A stretch of 64,000 nt of DNA from Molossus alvarezi (lineage: Eukaryota > Chordata > Mammalia > Chiroptera > Molossidae), in NCBI GenBank assembly GCA_037176705.1, contig CM073885.1, positions 218,004,290 through 218,068,289 on the forward strand, read 5' to 3'. The notes under the pieces were generated by a model. The model had not been told where the DNA came from. It did not search any database and saw nothing but the letters and a program-made list of their open reading frames with translations. The position numbers were made by a program, and so were the translations under genes. Below are positions 34,300 to 46,889 of the stretch, one piece after another. The first letter of the stretch is position 1, and every line of letters starts with the position of its first letter.

Positions 34300-34480
34300 G
34301 GCCTCCAGAAGCTGGAGTCTGGCTTCACAGCTTATAAACAGTGCAGCCCTGAGAAAGTTGCTCTACTTCTCTGTGCCTCAGTTTCCTTATCTGCAAAATG
34401 GGGATAGTCAGTAACATTCCTCATGGCATTACTGTGAAGATTACGTGAGTTAGCATAAGGCACTTAAAATAAGATCTGCT
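34300..34480 (+). repeat. MIR SINE
   Basis: gcttcacagcttataaacag, ctctgtgcctcagtttccttatctgcaaaatggggatag and gtgaagattacgtgagttagc form an almost complete MIR core. Confidence 0.85.
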
Positions 34481-35650
34481 ATATAATAAAAAATTAAATA
34501 TATAGCTATTTCTATTTTCACCAAAATGAATAAATTTTATAAGAAGGAATCTTAAGTGAAAGAAAAAAAATTTCAAATAGCAAAATAAAAGTGAGGGGGT
34601 CAATCATTTTTAAAAGTGGCTTTTAAGACTCTCAATCAACATTAGCTGAGCTCAAAACTGAATACAGGCAACTGGAAGCTTCATCTAATCCAATAATTTA
34701 AAGACATGTTCTCTCTTGAAGGAACAGGACACTCAGAGCAGAACAAATTATGTATTTTATATTAAATCAATAAGGAGGGCTCATGGTTGTAATAATTCAA
34801 TCTGTTCAGTATTACTTTATCAGTGACAGAGGTAGAAAATATTATGAGAAGCACACTTTATCCTTGACTATCTAGTTTTTCTAAACTGTCTTTTTTGATT
34901 GAACAAGAAAAATTTTACAACTGAAGATTATACACACTATTCATAGAATAGATAAATTTCACACATTTTCCCTCTTGCTCCTCCTTCTGTGCTTTCTAAC
35001 CAGGCTGTCTCTGATCCAATCCTTGAAAACTGTGAATTTATCAGGGGAATGTGGAAAATTAGAATAATAGATTACTTCCAGTGATTAATACTGGGAATAT
35101 TATGGTTTTAGACAATAAATGAACTCCTGAGAGTTTACACTTACTCTAATCATCCTTCCTTATTTTTTCTGAAACTAAACTCTGAAACACTGTTGTATCA
35201 TAATCAAAGCTGCTTATTTGTGTCAGCATGTATTTTCGGTTTCATTGTCGAAGATTATCCAATTTAATCTCAACACTCCTTAGTGACCAATTTCTCCTGG
35301 AAGCCTATAATCCTGAAACAAATTTCCTAAGCAAGATGGAGTTAAAGAAAATACTCATTTTCTAGGACTTGGAACATTTGTCCCAATTTCACACCTTATG
35401 CTGCGGCTCAGTTAGTGCTTATAAAGCAAGCCCTGCAGCCAGAAGGCAAATTCCAACCTTCCAACCTCACCTTTTCTTTTTTGTTTTTTGCTTTTTGTAG
35501 TTTAAAATTTATTGGGGAGACAGACATGGTTCACATTCAGCTTATGGTCAAGTGTGACCTCTGGAACCTTTTAAAATGCACTTGTAATTAGTGATTTCCA
35601 GCCCTCCACCTCTCTTCTCTCTCGTTACACTTTTTGTGCACCTTCCACAG

Positions 35651-35700
35651 GAGGAGAGGCACCGACCTGCCTGTTTGCCTTGCGGTCTGCACTGCTTTGA
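35651..35700 (+). other. Exon-like segment with strong splice-site context
   Basis: A pyrimidine-rich tract (35603-35645, ending ccttccacag) gives a good 3' splice site at 35650. Exactly 50 bp later TTTGA is followed by gtaagtcaaa, a near-ideal 5' splice site at 35701. The 50 bp are GC-richer than the flanks. Two frames are open through the segment; the third ends in TGA at the boundary. I cannot match it to any protein and there is no second exon in sight. Chance occurrence in 64 kb is quite possible. Confidence 0.25.
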
Positions 35701-35839
35701 GTAAGTCAAAACCGGAAACCTGGAGCCAGATGCTTAATTTACATTCAAATCCTGTTTCAAAGCTATAGTCTTTATAAACCCCTTTATTGTTTGAAAATAA
35801 TCCCCCAAATAGCTTCAGAGAAGGAAAGCAATTTGTTCA

Positions 35840-35985
35840 TACAACAAATATTTATTAAGCACCTACTGTGTGCACACATCACTGAAATCGTTCTAGTATG
35901 GAGTAAGGCTATGCAGAAGAGAGAGAAAACATAGTGAATATGAAGCTTTTTGTTTGAGGAATACAGAATCTAGTTGAAATACAGA
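35840..35985 (-). repeat. L2 LINE 3' end, reverse
   Basis: caaatatttattaagcacctactgtgtgcacacatcactg is the reverse L2 3' terminus, fading out after about 140 bp. Confidence 0.6.
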
Positions 35986-36789
35986 CATGAGTACATGAAC
36001 TGTGCATCCCTAAAAAATTATGAATTGTAATTTTTTATTTTATTTTTCAGATTCACTGAGATGCTTATATTTGAATGTAAAACCATCTGTCTTTAAGTAT
36101 AGAGAGTAACATGTCATTTCTTTATAAGAAATTGGGTAAAAGGATCATAGAGAGTTATTTGACCTGAAGACACCAGACATAAATAAAAGGAGCTTCCCTA
36201 GTATACAGGATAAATTTTAAAGATTAAATAAAATTAATTTTAATAAACAATGGTTACTTGCTAGTTTGCTTTTAGACATGCTTGCAAACATTCCCTTTTT
36301 TTGACTTGCCAAAATTCAATTTGGGTATATACTGTCTCTATACTTAATTAGCAATGTATATATACATTTCAGTTCTTCCCCAATCACCAATTTAGGAAAA
36401 TCAGTTATCTGCCCTCCACAAACACGGATCAATTATTTGAGTCTGGTTTTCACACTAAATTATTCCTTATCCCATATTTTTGTCCCCTAAGCATAGAGTG
36501 GCACCAGAGAGTAAGTACATGGTAATAAGTCCAGAGGGCATATAGGTCACAGGCTAAAACCTTAGACCTTGGCACATGAGATGTGCTTACCATCTAGATG
36601 TGGAACCCATATCTAGAATTTCTACATTAAACAAGGGAGTTTATGGAAGATAACAAAGTATATCTATTGTTAATTTAATTTTTCATTTGTTTTTTACCAT
36701 ATTCTCATTAGATTGAGTTTAATGTCTTTTACATCATTTCTGGGTGGACCAGAAACTAGTTGTATGAGCATGTCAACAAGACTAGTATA

Positions 36790-37235
36790 GGCTCAGAGCA
36801 TGGACTCAAGCCAGATTTCCCAGATGTAGACCATGACTCTGCCACTCATCAGTTATCTAAGCTTGACAATTTTCTTCACCTCAGTGTTTTAGTTTCCTTA
36901 TCTCTATATTGGAAATAATGGTATCAGCCTTATAAGGTGTGAGAATTAACTGAGTTGATATATGTAAAGAATCTAGCCCAGCTGGTGTAGCTCAGTGGTT
37001 GAGTGTCAACCCATGCACCAAGAGGTCACCGGTTCGATTCCCGGTCAGGGCACATGCCCAGGTTGTGGGCCTGATCCCCAGTCAGGGGCATGCAGGAGGC
37101 AACCAGTCAGTGCTCTCTCTCATTGATGTTTTTATCTCTCCCTCCCCCTTCCTCTCTCTAAAATCAATAAAGAAAAAAAAAATGTTTTAAAAAGCTTTAA
37201 AACACTACTTGCCACAATTTAAGCATCTCCAAAAT
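36790..37235 (+). repeat. MIR SINE split by a Ves
   Basis: MIR runs from ggctcagagcatggactc through ctcagtgttttagtttccttatctctatattggaaataatgg to atatgtaaagaatct. It resumes after the Ves (36976-37182) as agctttaaaacactacttgccac, the MIR 3' part. Confidence 0.75.
36976..37182 (+). mobile_element. Ves SINE nested in MIR
   Basis: Head gcccagctggtgtagctcag, B box ggttcgattcc exactly, tail aaaatcaataaagaaaaaaa. The flanking duplication is unclear. Confidence 0.95.
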
Positions 37236-40200
37236 TTTGCTGTTACATTACTGTTTCTTAAAATTATATCAACAATCCCTACTGCATCTCCCTACTTTCC
37301 ATAACTGCTTTAGGAGAGCCAAAACAGCACCACAGGATGAAGAGATGAGTCTCTCCCTTTGACTTTAAAGTAAACATTAAAATAACCTTTTTTTTCTTAA
37401 TCCAATTTCTATGACCTGTCTAGTCACCAATATTTCTTTTCACTATGGTTCCAATGTGGTCTACTTCAGTAATCACAACTTGGCAAGGTGTCAACACAGG
37501 CATACACAATTCATACTAAAGAAACTGCCCCTCTTATTTGTAACAGTTTATACTGAGTACCAATATTTCAAATTCTTAATAAAATTATATTTTCTTTTTT
37601 CCTTTCTTCTATCAATATAGTCAACAATTACAATTTATTTTGTCTATTTCTAAAGAAGGGAGTCAGTAAATAACTAGAAAAATTTAACACTCTGCCTCTA
37701 AAATCTAAACAGAAAATCTTTTTCATCAAAAACAACAGGTTAATCCTGGCTTTGGAATCAGAGAAATTACATTAAAATGCATACACTGTGATTCATTCAA
37801 AACCTGAATATAGCCATATATAATCCTATAAAGCCACAGAGATTTTAGATCAAGGCAAAAAAGGTAAATCAAACCTGAAATGAGTGGATTAGCAGAAATG
37901 GGAGCGTTACTGTAATATTTCTTTGTATTGAGTAATAGAGAAGCAGATTTTGTCAAATCTTTCTTTCTAATTCCCATCTGGAAAAGCCTTGCTCTGGAAA
38001 TGAACAGGTTTGAAAGGGATGCCTTTGACATCTGTAAAGTTAAAAAGCATCAACAATTGAAATGGGCTTAATCCCTCACTCAACAGCAGGTACTTTACAT
38101 ACAATCATAAGAAGTGATGAAAGTCAGACACAGATGTAAAAATTGTTAGATTTAATCAGATTGGTCCTCTACCCCTGGCTTAGTCTACTCTGTTTTAGCT
38201 TCTATTTAACCTGGGTTAACTGAAGTAGATGGTCAGATATGTAAGGAATAAATCCAGGTCAAAAATCAGGTCTGAGATGTCAGGTGATAATTTATTTTAA
38301 CTCCATAAACCACCAAATACAGAATTTTTTTTTTATTAATAGTTTTGAGTATGTCATTGTGCATATTAGTCTTTGTTAAATTGTGTCTATGAAACTGGCC
38401 TAGTGTTTGCCCCTTTGAGCCTCTAAAGTGAGAGGAAGAGTGTGTCAGAGGAAGGCCTGGCGGAACCTGAGTCGGCAGAGGTGGTAGACAGGAGAATTCG
38501 TGGTTTAAAACGCCACCTATTATGATGCCGACAATGTCCTCTGGAGCTGCACACACATTTAGTTGCTCTGAAATCTCTTTTGTGTTCACAGCTCCTGCTG
38601 TTAGATGCCCAGTTCTTTTCCTACATTGTTGGATGAACACAGAGGAGGAAGATGAATTTTATAATTACATCATCACAAAGCAATGTTGGTTTCACTAGTA
38701 ACTGGTTATAAAAATTATGCATATCTATAAACATACTAAGATTTGGGGGGGAGGGGGTTGAATCTAATTATTTACTCCAAATACCAAACTTCTGTCCTAT
38801 GAAAAGTCTAAAAATTGTGTAAATATGCTGGAAAAATGTGTCACCACTACCACCAAGCATAACTACTACTAGAGTCTTTAAACAGTAAGGTGTAGGTGTT
38901 TGTAAAGTAAACCAAACACTGGATAGCTGGTTAGATTAGAGCTAACACTACCAGTAATAGTATTCTATTGTTTCTCCATTCATATAAAGTTGTGTGATTT
39001 TTCCAGACTGAGTAATACATGTGACTGTGCTCTTGATCTCTAACATAGCATATACACAGAGTACTTCTCAGTATTATTACACTTCAATAATGGTAGAAAC
39101 ATCTTAAAATTAAGGGCACCATAGTCAAATAATGACATATTCAGAGAAAATTTTAAAACATCCCATTCAGTTTTGTCTCATGGAAGTTGAAGGATGTTCC
39201 CTTCATCTCCTATCTTCATTAAATCTCAAAATATCTGTGGGCTCCACATTAGCAACCTCTCTCCTTCTTCTGACCTCAATCCGCACAACCATAAAACACA
39301 GGAAACTTTCAAACCGAATTGTTTCTTACCATATGGGACCTGAGAATAAGATCAAACCCAACCTTGACAAATGCCATGCAGCAAGTCAACAACTGTTCCT
39401 GGAGTCCCAGGCAATGCCTGGGAGAGCGCCTGCCAGGGCCTACTGTTTTCAAACGAGTTTCATTTCTCTAACAATTTAAATCTGCCAAGAGGAAACCGAG
39501 ACAATCAAGCTCTGTGCCAAAAAGCCCCAAGCTTCAGCTAGAGATGTATCCTCTCTTTAGCCTGCTGATGAGAGAGGGAGCAGAGGGAGAGGAAAGGATA
39601 AAGATTCATAATGAGCAGCACAGAGGCTCGCTATGTATCTGGAATGCATTTGCAATGCCACAGCAGGACAGTTTCTGGCCCTAATTAAGTGACTTTGTTG
39701 AGCTCCATGTCCGAAACAGAATACCCTCTTCTTTTCTCTTTACCAACTACCATTACATTTGGGGTTGAACACTGTCTGGAACATTTCTTCCCACCTCCCC
39801 ATCTTCAGCCTCTCAGAGCTGTGTCACCAGAGAGACACCATATCAGAGAGGCCACTCCCTTCTGTCCAATTTCAGAACAAAGTCTTGGTGCCAAGGAAAC
39901 CTTCCTAGGAAGACCCAACGTTGCCCCTGCTCTCCGTTTTCTGGCTCTTTCCTTCTTTATATCACCTCAAATTCACTCACCTAAAGAGGTGTACAAGAAA
40001 GTCCAACTGTCCTATGGTCTCTAGCTGGTGAGGAGAGAAGAGAAACGAGAGGGCAAGGGGGAGCTCCCTGCACCAAAGAGCCATGTGCACTGAGGAGGGA
40101 TGAGAACCTGCTCTGCCAACCTGGCACCAGCCTTCCTAGCACCTCAGGTTTCAGAAATGAGACCCACTGTTTCTTATCACAGGTCCAGGTGGTAAAAATC

Positions 40201-40374
40201 TGTAGTTTGTCCAAGCAGACACCTTTGCTCAGAACCCAAATCACAATCGAGATCAAAGGTGGTTGTGAATACACAAATGAGCTCCAATGTGTGCTATTTT
40301 GAGGTATAATAGTTTCAGAGGGTTTAAGATCTTTCCTGTTTTCTACAGTAGCTGAAATATGATCTTTTGAAGTA
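37236..40374. other. Repeat-poor 3.1-kb stretch
   Basis: No SINE, LINE or LTR was recognised. The open frames (38266-38640, 39132-39479, 39689-40024) show no known domains. A short segment at about 39600-39690 (gaatgcatttgcaatgcc, ctaattaagtg) is rich in homeodomain and POU-like motifs and looks like conserved non-coding DNA. Confidence 0.45.
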
Positions 40375-40595
40375 GACTGTTTTGAATTCAAATCCCAGCC
40401 CCCCACGAACTAGCTGTGTGATCTTAGGCACTTTATAAATTGTCTGAGTTTCAGCATCCTCATTCTTAAAAGGAGCATAAAAACTCACTTCACTGGGTAG
40501 TTGTGGGGATGAAATAGGAGGTCATTGTTGCAGAGCTCACAGAACTGTTGCAAAGTTACAGTGATAACAGAAAGTACGTATACAGCAAATAATAG
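40375..40595 (+). repeat. MIR SINE
   Basis: caaatcccagccccccacgaactagctgtgtgatcttaggcac and gagtttcagcatcctcattcttaaaagg are MIR landmarks in the right order. Confidence 0.75.
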
Positions 40596-40809
40596 CTATT
40601 CATTTTCAATTGGGATAAAAACATGCTATTCAATGATTTTGCTTATTTTAGTTTTAAAATAATCATGAAAATATCTTGCTTTTGAAATTCTTTAAAGACT
40701 TTTTTTTTGTCCTCAGTCTTATTCAATTAATCCTGGAAAATCTCTAACTTACTACATGCCATAAGGGTAAAGAAGAGCTTTATAATCACAATTAAATGTG
40801 AATTTGAAA

Positions 40810-41150
40810 CACGCTGTGTTGGGAGTAAATTGAGATAACCTTCCTGAAGGACATTGTGGCAGTACTTGTCAAAGCAATGAGAATTCCATTTCTAGAAATG
40901 TGTCTAAAAGGCATGATCAAGATATAACTCTAATGATGTAAATTGCAACTTGTCAAAAATTGAAAACCATCTGTATGATTTTTTTTGAGGTGATATAAAG
41001 AAGATTGCTTCAATACATTGATATATCCAGTGAAGCATTACGTAGCCATTAAAAATATTGTAGAAAAATGTTAAATCAGCTAAGAAATAATCACAAAATA
41101 AATTTTAAAAACACACTGAAAAACATTCCAGTATCCCAATAAAAATATAT
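40810..41150 (+). repeat. Old L1M ORF2 3' fragment
   Basis: ctgtgttgggagtaaattgagataacc, ggacattgtggcagtacttgtc, ttccatttctagaaatgtg, ttgatatatccagtgaagcattacgtagccattaaaaat reproduces the order of a mammalian L1M ORF2 C-terminus in decayed form. Confidence 0.65.
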
Positions 41151-41157
41151 TTCCTGG

Positions 41158-41396
41158 TGCCCTGCTGGTTTGGCTCAGTGGTTGGAGCATCAGCCTGCAG
41201 ATAAGGGGTTGTGGGTTTGATTCCCGGTCCAGGGCAGGTACCTGGGTAGCCGGTTTGATCCCAGGCCCTAGTCAGGGTCACATGGGAGGCAACTAATCAA
41301 TATGTCTCTCTCACATCAATGTTTCTCCCTCCCTCTCTCTCTCTCTCTCTCTCCCTCCCTTCCACTCTATCTAAAAATATCTTTGGGTGAGGATTA

Positions 41397-41476
<80 letters not shown>
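41158..41476 (+). mobile_element. Ves SINE of divergent subfamily with (AT)25-T29 end
   Basis: Head gccctgctggtttggctcag, box B gtttgattccc, and an extra segment (cagggcaggtacctgggtag) not seen in the other copies. The tail ctttgggtgaggattacc is followed by (AT)25 and 29 T. The flanking motif ttcctgg (41151-41157 and about 41475-41481) suggests that the AT/T stretch belongs to the insertion. Confidence 0.85.
41399..41476. repeat. (AT)25 followed by T29
   Basis: A perfect alternating AT tract of 50 bp is followed by a 29-base homopolymer. It can form hairpins and will be hard to sequence, so the length may be an assembly estimate. Confidence 0.95.
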
Positions 41477-43254
41477 CCTGGAGAAAAAAATGCCAGAAGG
41501 ACACAACCAAATATTAACATCTTTACATCAGCACAGCAGGAGTATGGTTGATTCAATTTGGGTGTTTTTTTGTTTTGTTTTGTTATTTTTCTGGGATTTA
41601 AATTGTTTTTGGAAAACATGTATTGATTAATAATTTTAAAATAATATAAATGAATTTGCTTGAGTTTTAAATTTGACCACTTCATTGAAAACTCATAAGT
41701 AATGATGCCCATATACTCAAGCATAAGTCCACACAAACTTACCCACACATATTTATTCATATTTCCCCCAATGTCAGTCCATCAGCATATATTATGCTTG
41801 CATAAAAAGACATTTTCAGTGACAGATAAAAACGTCCTACTAAATTCACATAGAAAAATCTGGATTTCTTCAAATACTCCTTTAAAACCCAATTTTGAGC
41901 TCTATTTAAGAAATAGTTTCCCAATATCTTTTAATGGCTCTTCTTGGTCAAGTCTTCAGGTGCCACTGACCTTGCACAGTAATTTTCCCTTACAGCATGT
42001 TAATTGTGGTCTTAGCACCTCTGCCTACTCATGAAACCAGCCAAGTGTGAAATGCCTCTGTGCAGAGTAATAGTTCATATTTGGTACTTTATGTATTAAT
42101 TACTTTTCTGTTTTTCCTAAACCAGACAGAAAAAAAACCCATCTTATTTTGTAATAAACAGTCAATGAGGAAAACAGCAAACAAGTCCCACTTGCTGACC
42201 TGCAGAAAGCTGTAAGAAAAGAATTACTTCCACACCAGCACTCTCCTTTATCATCTCCCTTTGCAATTCTGCTGCTGAGTAAGTGGGGCTTCTCGGAGCA
42301 GTGATGGGCTTGCTTTTGTTTCAAAGAACAGATGTGAAGTCTAAGAAGCAAGTAATCTAAGTCATACCCCATTGTTTTGAGCCTGAAATCCAAAATGCAA
42401 AGTCCACCTCAATGTCAACAGAAGAAGATACACAGAGTACAATGAAAAACATTTAACAATTTGACATTATAATCTTCAAAGATAAAAAATATGGAAAGAT
42501 GCTAGTATATTAAAATTCTACTTAGTGCCATTTCAGCTGCCCAACAGTTACAATATAAATCAGTTTGACGATCTGAAAGCAGCAGTTTTAATCCTGAATT
42601 CTAGGAGCTTGTGTGTTCGCTCTCTCATCTGCTCTCTCTCTTTAATGCCAATCATTCAGCCTGAACAAAAAATTCAGGTGACATTTTCTTGATTCAAGAG
42701 CTGTGTTCAGCAGTTATAAAGCTGCTGTAATTTACAGCAAAGAATAAAGCTAACCTAAGAGACCTCAACCCCAATTTGCTAAAACTTATTACACCTCATT
42801 GGCCACTGAATAGCCAAAAGATGAAAAAAAGAAAAAAAGAATGATCTGAATAAGAAACTTTACTAGCATTAGACTAATGAGAAATGATTAGCTTAAAATT
42901 GCTCTGGCTACATCGATAGGTTCAGTTTAACACTATTTATGATGTTATGATTTCCTATTTCCTGAGTTATATGAAAGCCAAGGCAGTTACTGAAACAATA
43001 CTAATGAGTCGATAGATGTTTTCAGATGTCTGTTTGACTCCTGAGTCTAGTTAAATGTCTCAATCAGATGTGTGTAGCTTCTACTGAGTTCCCAGCTACT
43101 GAATTAATAACATGTTCAGAAAATATATTCAATTGTCTAAAGCTATAGTGACTTTGATACTACAGGTACACCAATTGTGTTGACTGCATTCACGTTATTA
43201 CTTTGTAAAGTGCTATGAACATGCTGAACAAATGACCAAGAGTGTGTGATCATT
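41477..43254. other. Repeat-poor stretch
   Basis: No element recognised. The segment at about 42590-42760 (ctgctgtaatttacagcaaag, aaaaaattcaggtgac) resembles a conserved non-coding element, with a short perfect palindrome gctgtaatttacagc. Confidence 0.4.
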
Positions 43255-43258
43255 AATC

Positions 43259-43567
43259 ACCAGCAACAAGCCGAGCAGAGAAAGACAAATACCACATGAT
43301 CTCACTTATTAGTGGAATATAATGAACATAACAGTCTGAGGAACAGGGTAGACCCAGAGATGTAGAAGTAGGGTACAGACTGACAACCCTCAGAAGAGGG
43401 GGTGGTGGGGGGAGGGAAGAGATAAACCAAAGAACTTATATACACGTACGCATAACGGATGGACATGGACACCAAAGCTGGGGACAGGGTGGGGGGGATG
43501 GGGAGGAGGGAGTCAATGGGGAAAAAAGGAGAAACATCTGTAACAAAAATAAATTAATAAAAAGAAG
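43259..43567 (+). mobile_element. 5'-truncated L1 3' end
   Basis: The last about 60 bp of ORF2 (aagacaaataccacatgatc...) and the whole 3'UTR ending aacatctgtaacaaaaataaa. Same family as 25420-25715, with only scattered differences. Includes the same G-rich blocks (43400-43420, 43478-43510). Confidence 0.88.
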
Positions 43568-46149
43568 GAGAAGAAAAAAAAACCAGCCTCTTTTAATGCC
43601 ACCCACAGCTCTGTGAAGGAGAATGCACTGCCTGGCTTTTGCACCATCTCCAATTTGTGTTTTCAGTGAGAATCTAGGCTGCAGTATGTATTCCCTCCTG
43701 CTAAATGACTTGGGTAATGCTAAAGACTTGGGAATCAACTCATGGTCAAAATGTTACTATATGAGAGAAAAGTAACAAGGGGCTGGTTTACCCTAAATTA
43801 GCATTCTGAGTCCAAAATAATTCTAACATTCTCAGATTAATCCATAATGGTAAATTTGGTGAGGTGGCTTATTTCACCACAATTTGCTAAAACGTCCATT
43901 ATGTATGAACAGGTATATAAGACATAGTCTTTGTGGTACAAAACCCTGGTAGACAATGATGTTTAGACTAGAAAAGGAAGTTCTAGAGAGTGATTAGGTG
44001 AGTCACAATTTTATACATGTGCCAATCATGTGACTTTTGAGATTCTCAGATCTATTAACTTGCAAAACTATAGATCAGAGGCTAAAAACCATATCTACTG
44101 CTAAAGAGAAAGGTAACACTTAAAGGTATCAACACACAAATCTAGAGCACATGCAGACTTTAGAACATCTACATAAACTTTCCTTAAGAAACCAAATAAA
44201 CAGCAAATGCCCCTTCACTTTATTATCACACCACCCTCATCACTCAAGAGGTTGGTGTGTATGTTTCCCTGTTTAGGTTGCTCACCCATTATACAACTCA
44301 TATAGTGGTACCACTAATTCAGTCATGGGAAAAAGCATATATATACATGTATATATACATATATACATATACATGTATACACACACACACACACATATTA
44401 GTATGATTTTAAATAAGCTTAAAAGCAAATTATTTCTTGCTTTTGGTTTTTAGAGTCAGATTGATTTGATCCAAAAATTATTAAAGAACATATGTTCTGC
44501 TTGGAACACAGTACAATTTAGAGTAAAATCACAAGACTTGAATAGGAGGAGGCCAAAGGTTGATGTTGGGAAGCAGAAATCACTTCTCATTAATTATTGG
44601 CTTATAAAAATAAAAGGCTACTCTTTTGTTCAAGGTTTAACTGTCCATCCATGGGTGCATGGCAGCTATATAATACACTGCTGGGAGGGGGGGAAATAGA
44701 GAAATATTGGAATGCCCAAGGATGCATGCGGTATCATTCTTTGAAAGCTTCCAATGCTGAAATGTTTGTATTATTAACATCCTCTAAAATTTACTAGAGT
44801 GACTAATTTGCTATAGTCACCAGACAGAAATCATGTAGCATGATTTACACTACTACAAAATCTTTACTAACTTCGGGACCATAAATTTGATCATTCAATA
44901 ATTTAGTGCTAAATCTCTTCTTTTAATGAAACAAGAGTGATCATGATTATTATTAATGCTATTTTTAGTTTTAAATTATGCCATTATGATAATAATTCTA
45001 CTTACTTTAATATTTCAACTCAAAATTAATTTCCAAAGTCTTTAATTCTAGTCAGCCTGCATAATTCCAAGGTATTGTAATACTCTTGCAACTAAATCTT
45101 TAAAGTGCATTTAACAATAAAGAATGCTAAGTGGATATCTTATTTAGGTATTGTAGCTTAGAGTTGGTCTTCATTTTTCAGCATGCCAACAGAGAGCATT
45201 CTAATTAAGAAATTAAAATTTTCTTTATTCTTGAAAAAAAGATAAACAATGGATAAAGCCATTTATATCATATTCTGATTAAAAAAACAGCACATAATTT
45301 TAAATTGTTATTATAAATTTTCAATTTTATTTTTTAAAAGAAACATGCTTTTGAAAAACAAACAACAGTTAACATATCATCTCAGATTGCGCTCGTGCCA
45401 CCTTCTTCCAATTCATAGCATCTGATGAATGGAAAAGTGAATTCTGACATTTTGTGGAGAATTTCACATGCTGACAGGTGTTACTATAAAAGCAACTTGC
45501 AATTTAAGACCACCATCTACTGGCTCTGCCCAATGTTGCAAAAGCTATCAGTGTAGTATCCAACCAATTCTAAATGCACCCTGCTAGAAAATCTACACTT
45601 TGTCAAAGAGCTTACTAAACTGATAACCATTCTTCAAAAAAATACAGTACTAGAATCTGTTGCTAGATTCAGTTACAAATGATGATTAACTGCAATTATT
45701 TTCACATAATAAACCTGATAGTTTTTAACCAAAATTGATTGATAGACAGTGCTATCAAAATGTATGCCCTTCCACAGAAGAAGATACTCAGTGATAGTTA
45801 GGATTTTATTTAGGGAGTAAATAGACACTTTGTTAACAAGGTCCCTTTGTACTAATTCATATTGCCTTCCATTACTCAAGAGCCATGGTTTAGTATTAAG
45901 TTTGGTGAGATACTACCGCCAGGAAAGAGACATGAAATTGTAATTTAGGGTCACAACCTTCTCTGGAGCCTTTTAAATTACTGATTAGTAATTTCCAGAG
46001 CTAGATAAAAGTTGAGTTAAATTTCCTAAAAGCATTGACCTTAGCTTTGCTCCCTCTCAACTCGTTCGTTTTTAAATTTAGAGACAAAGCATTACATTTA
46101 TACTACCCTGGAAAAAATGTAATCCCTTGCTTTCTAAATTCCTCAAAAC
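43568..46149. other. Non-coding stretch, mostly unique
   Basis: No gene or transposable element recognised apart from the microsatellite at 44336-44397. Confidence 0.4.
44336..44397. repeat. Compound (TA)/(TACA)/(CA)n microsatellite
   Basis: catatatatacatgtatatatacatat... then (AC)8. Confidence 0.93.
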
Positions 46150-46250
46150 ACTTCATTCATTCAACGAATGTTTGTTAAGGGCGCTAGGCTCTGTGGCAGT
46201 TAATGGAGATGCAGAGGTAAAGTAAAAATACAGTTTCATTGAACACATTG
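46150..46250 (-). repeat. L2 LINE 3' end, reverse
   Basis: cattcattcaacgaatgtttgttaagggcgctaggctctgtggcag is the reverse of the L2 3' end, including the GAATGAATG tail. Confidence 0.7.
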
Positions 46251-46889
46251 AGGATTAATTATAATCTATTTATATGCTCTCTAGTTCCACAAAGAAATAA
46301 CATACACCACTATAACCAATTTCCTAGTACTGATATTAAAAATACCTTTAAGGAATTTGCAAAATTATGTATCCCCTGCCCAATGTCCACTGTCTGAAAG
46401 ATGTGTATAGCCAGTGTGGCCACCTGTCATCATAGACAGATGAAGGGACTATCACAAGACTGTTCTAAGCCCTCTGCTCATCTCTGTTTATCTGGAAGTC
46501 TCCATACATTTATGGTGATTTTAGATTTTTGTGTGTGATTTGTTCCATCATTTTTCCAGTTACCCAGACTTGAAATCTTGCCTCAGCTTTTCTGATTAAA
46601 ATAGAAACAATGAGACAGAAACTCCCTCATCCTCTCAATATTAAATTCACCAGTTTACTTGAAACTCTGAGTTCTGCCTTCAGGTCTATCTTAGTGGAAG
46701 ACAGGCCCTCCCTTACCAAAAGTTAAGTCTCCACCGCCCATTACACATGCCAGCTCCTGGATCCTCAAACAATTTCCCACTGTAATAGGACTTTGTTAGT
46801 GCAGTGTTATCAAGTTCCCCTCTCCACTGAATCATTCTCAATCAAAGAACCTTTAGTTTTGTGAATAATAGAAAATCTCCTTAACAGTC

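Noticed and set aside
34478..34500. ctatataataaaa resembling the 5' end of bat Helitrons
   Set aside because: The bases after it do not continue as a Helitron, and no CTAG 3' hairpin end was found. It is common AT-rich sequence.
39132..39479. 115-residue frame in repeat-poor DNA
   Set aside because: No similarity recognised, composition like neighbouring non-coding DNA, and no splice-site support.
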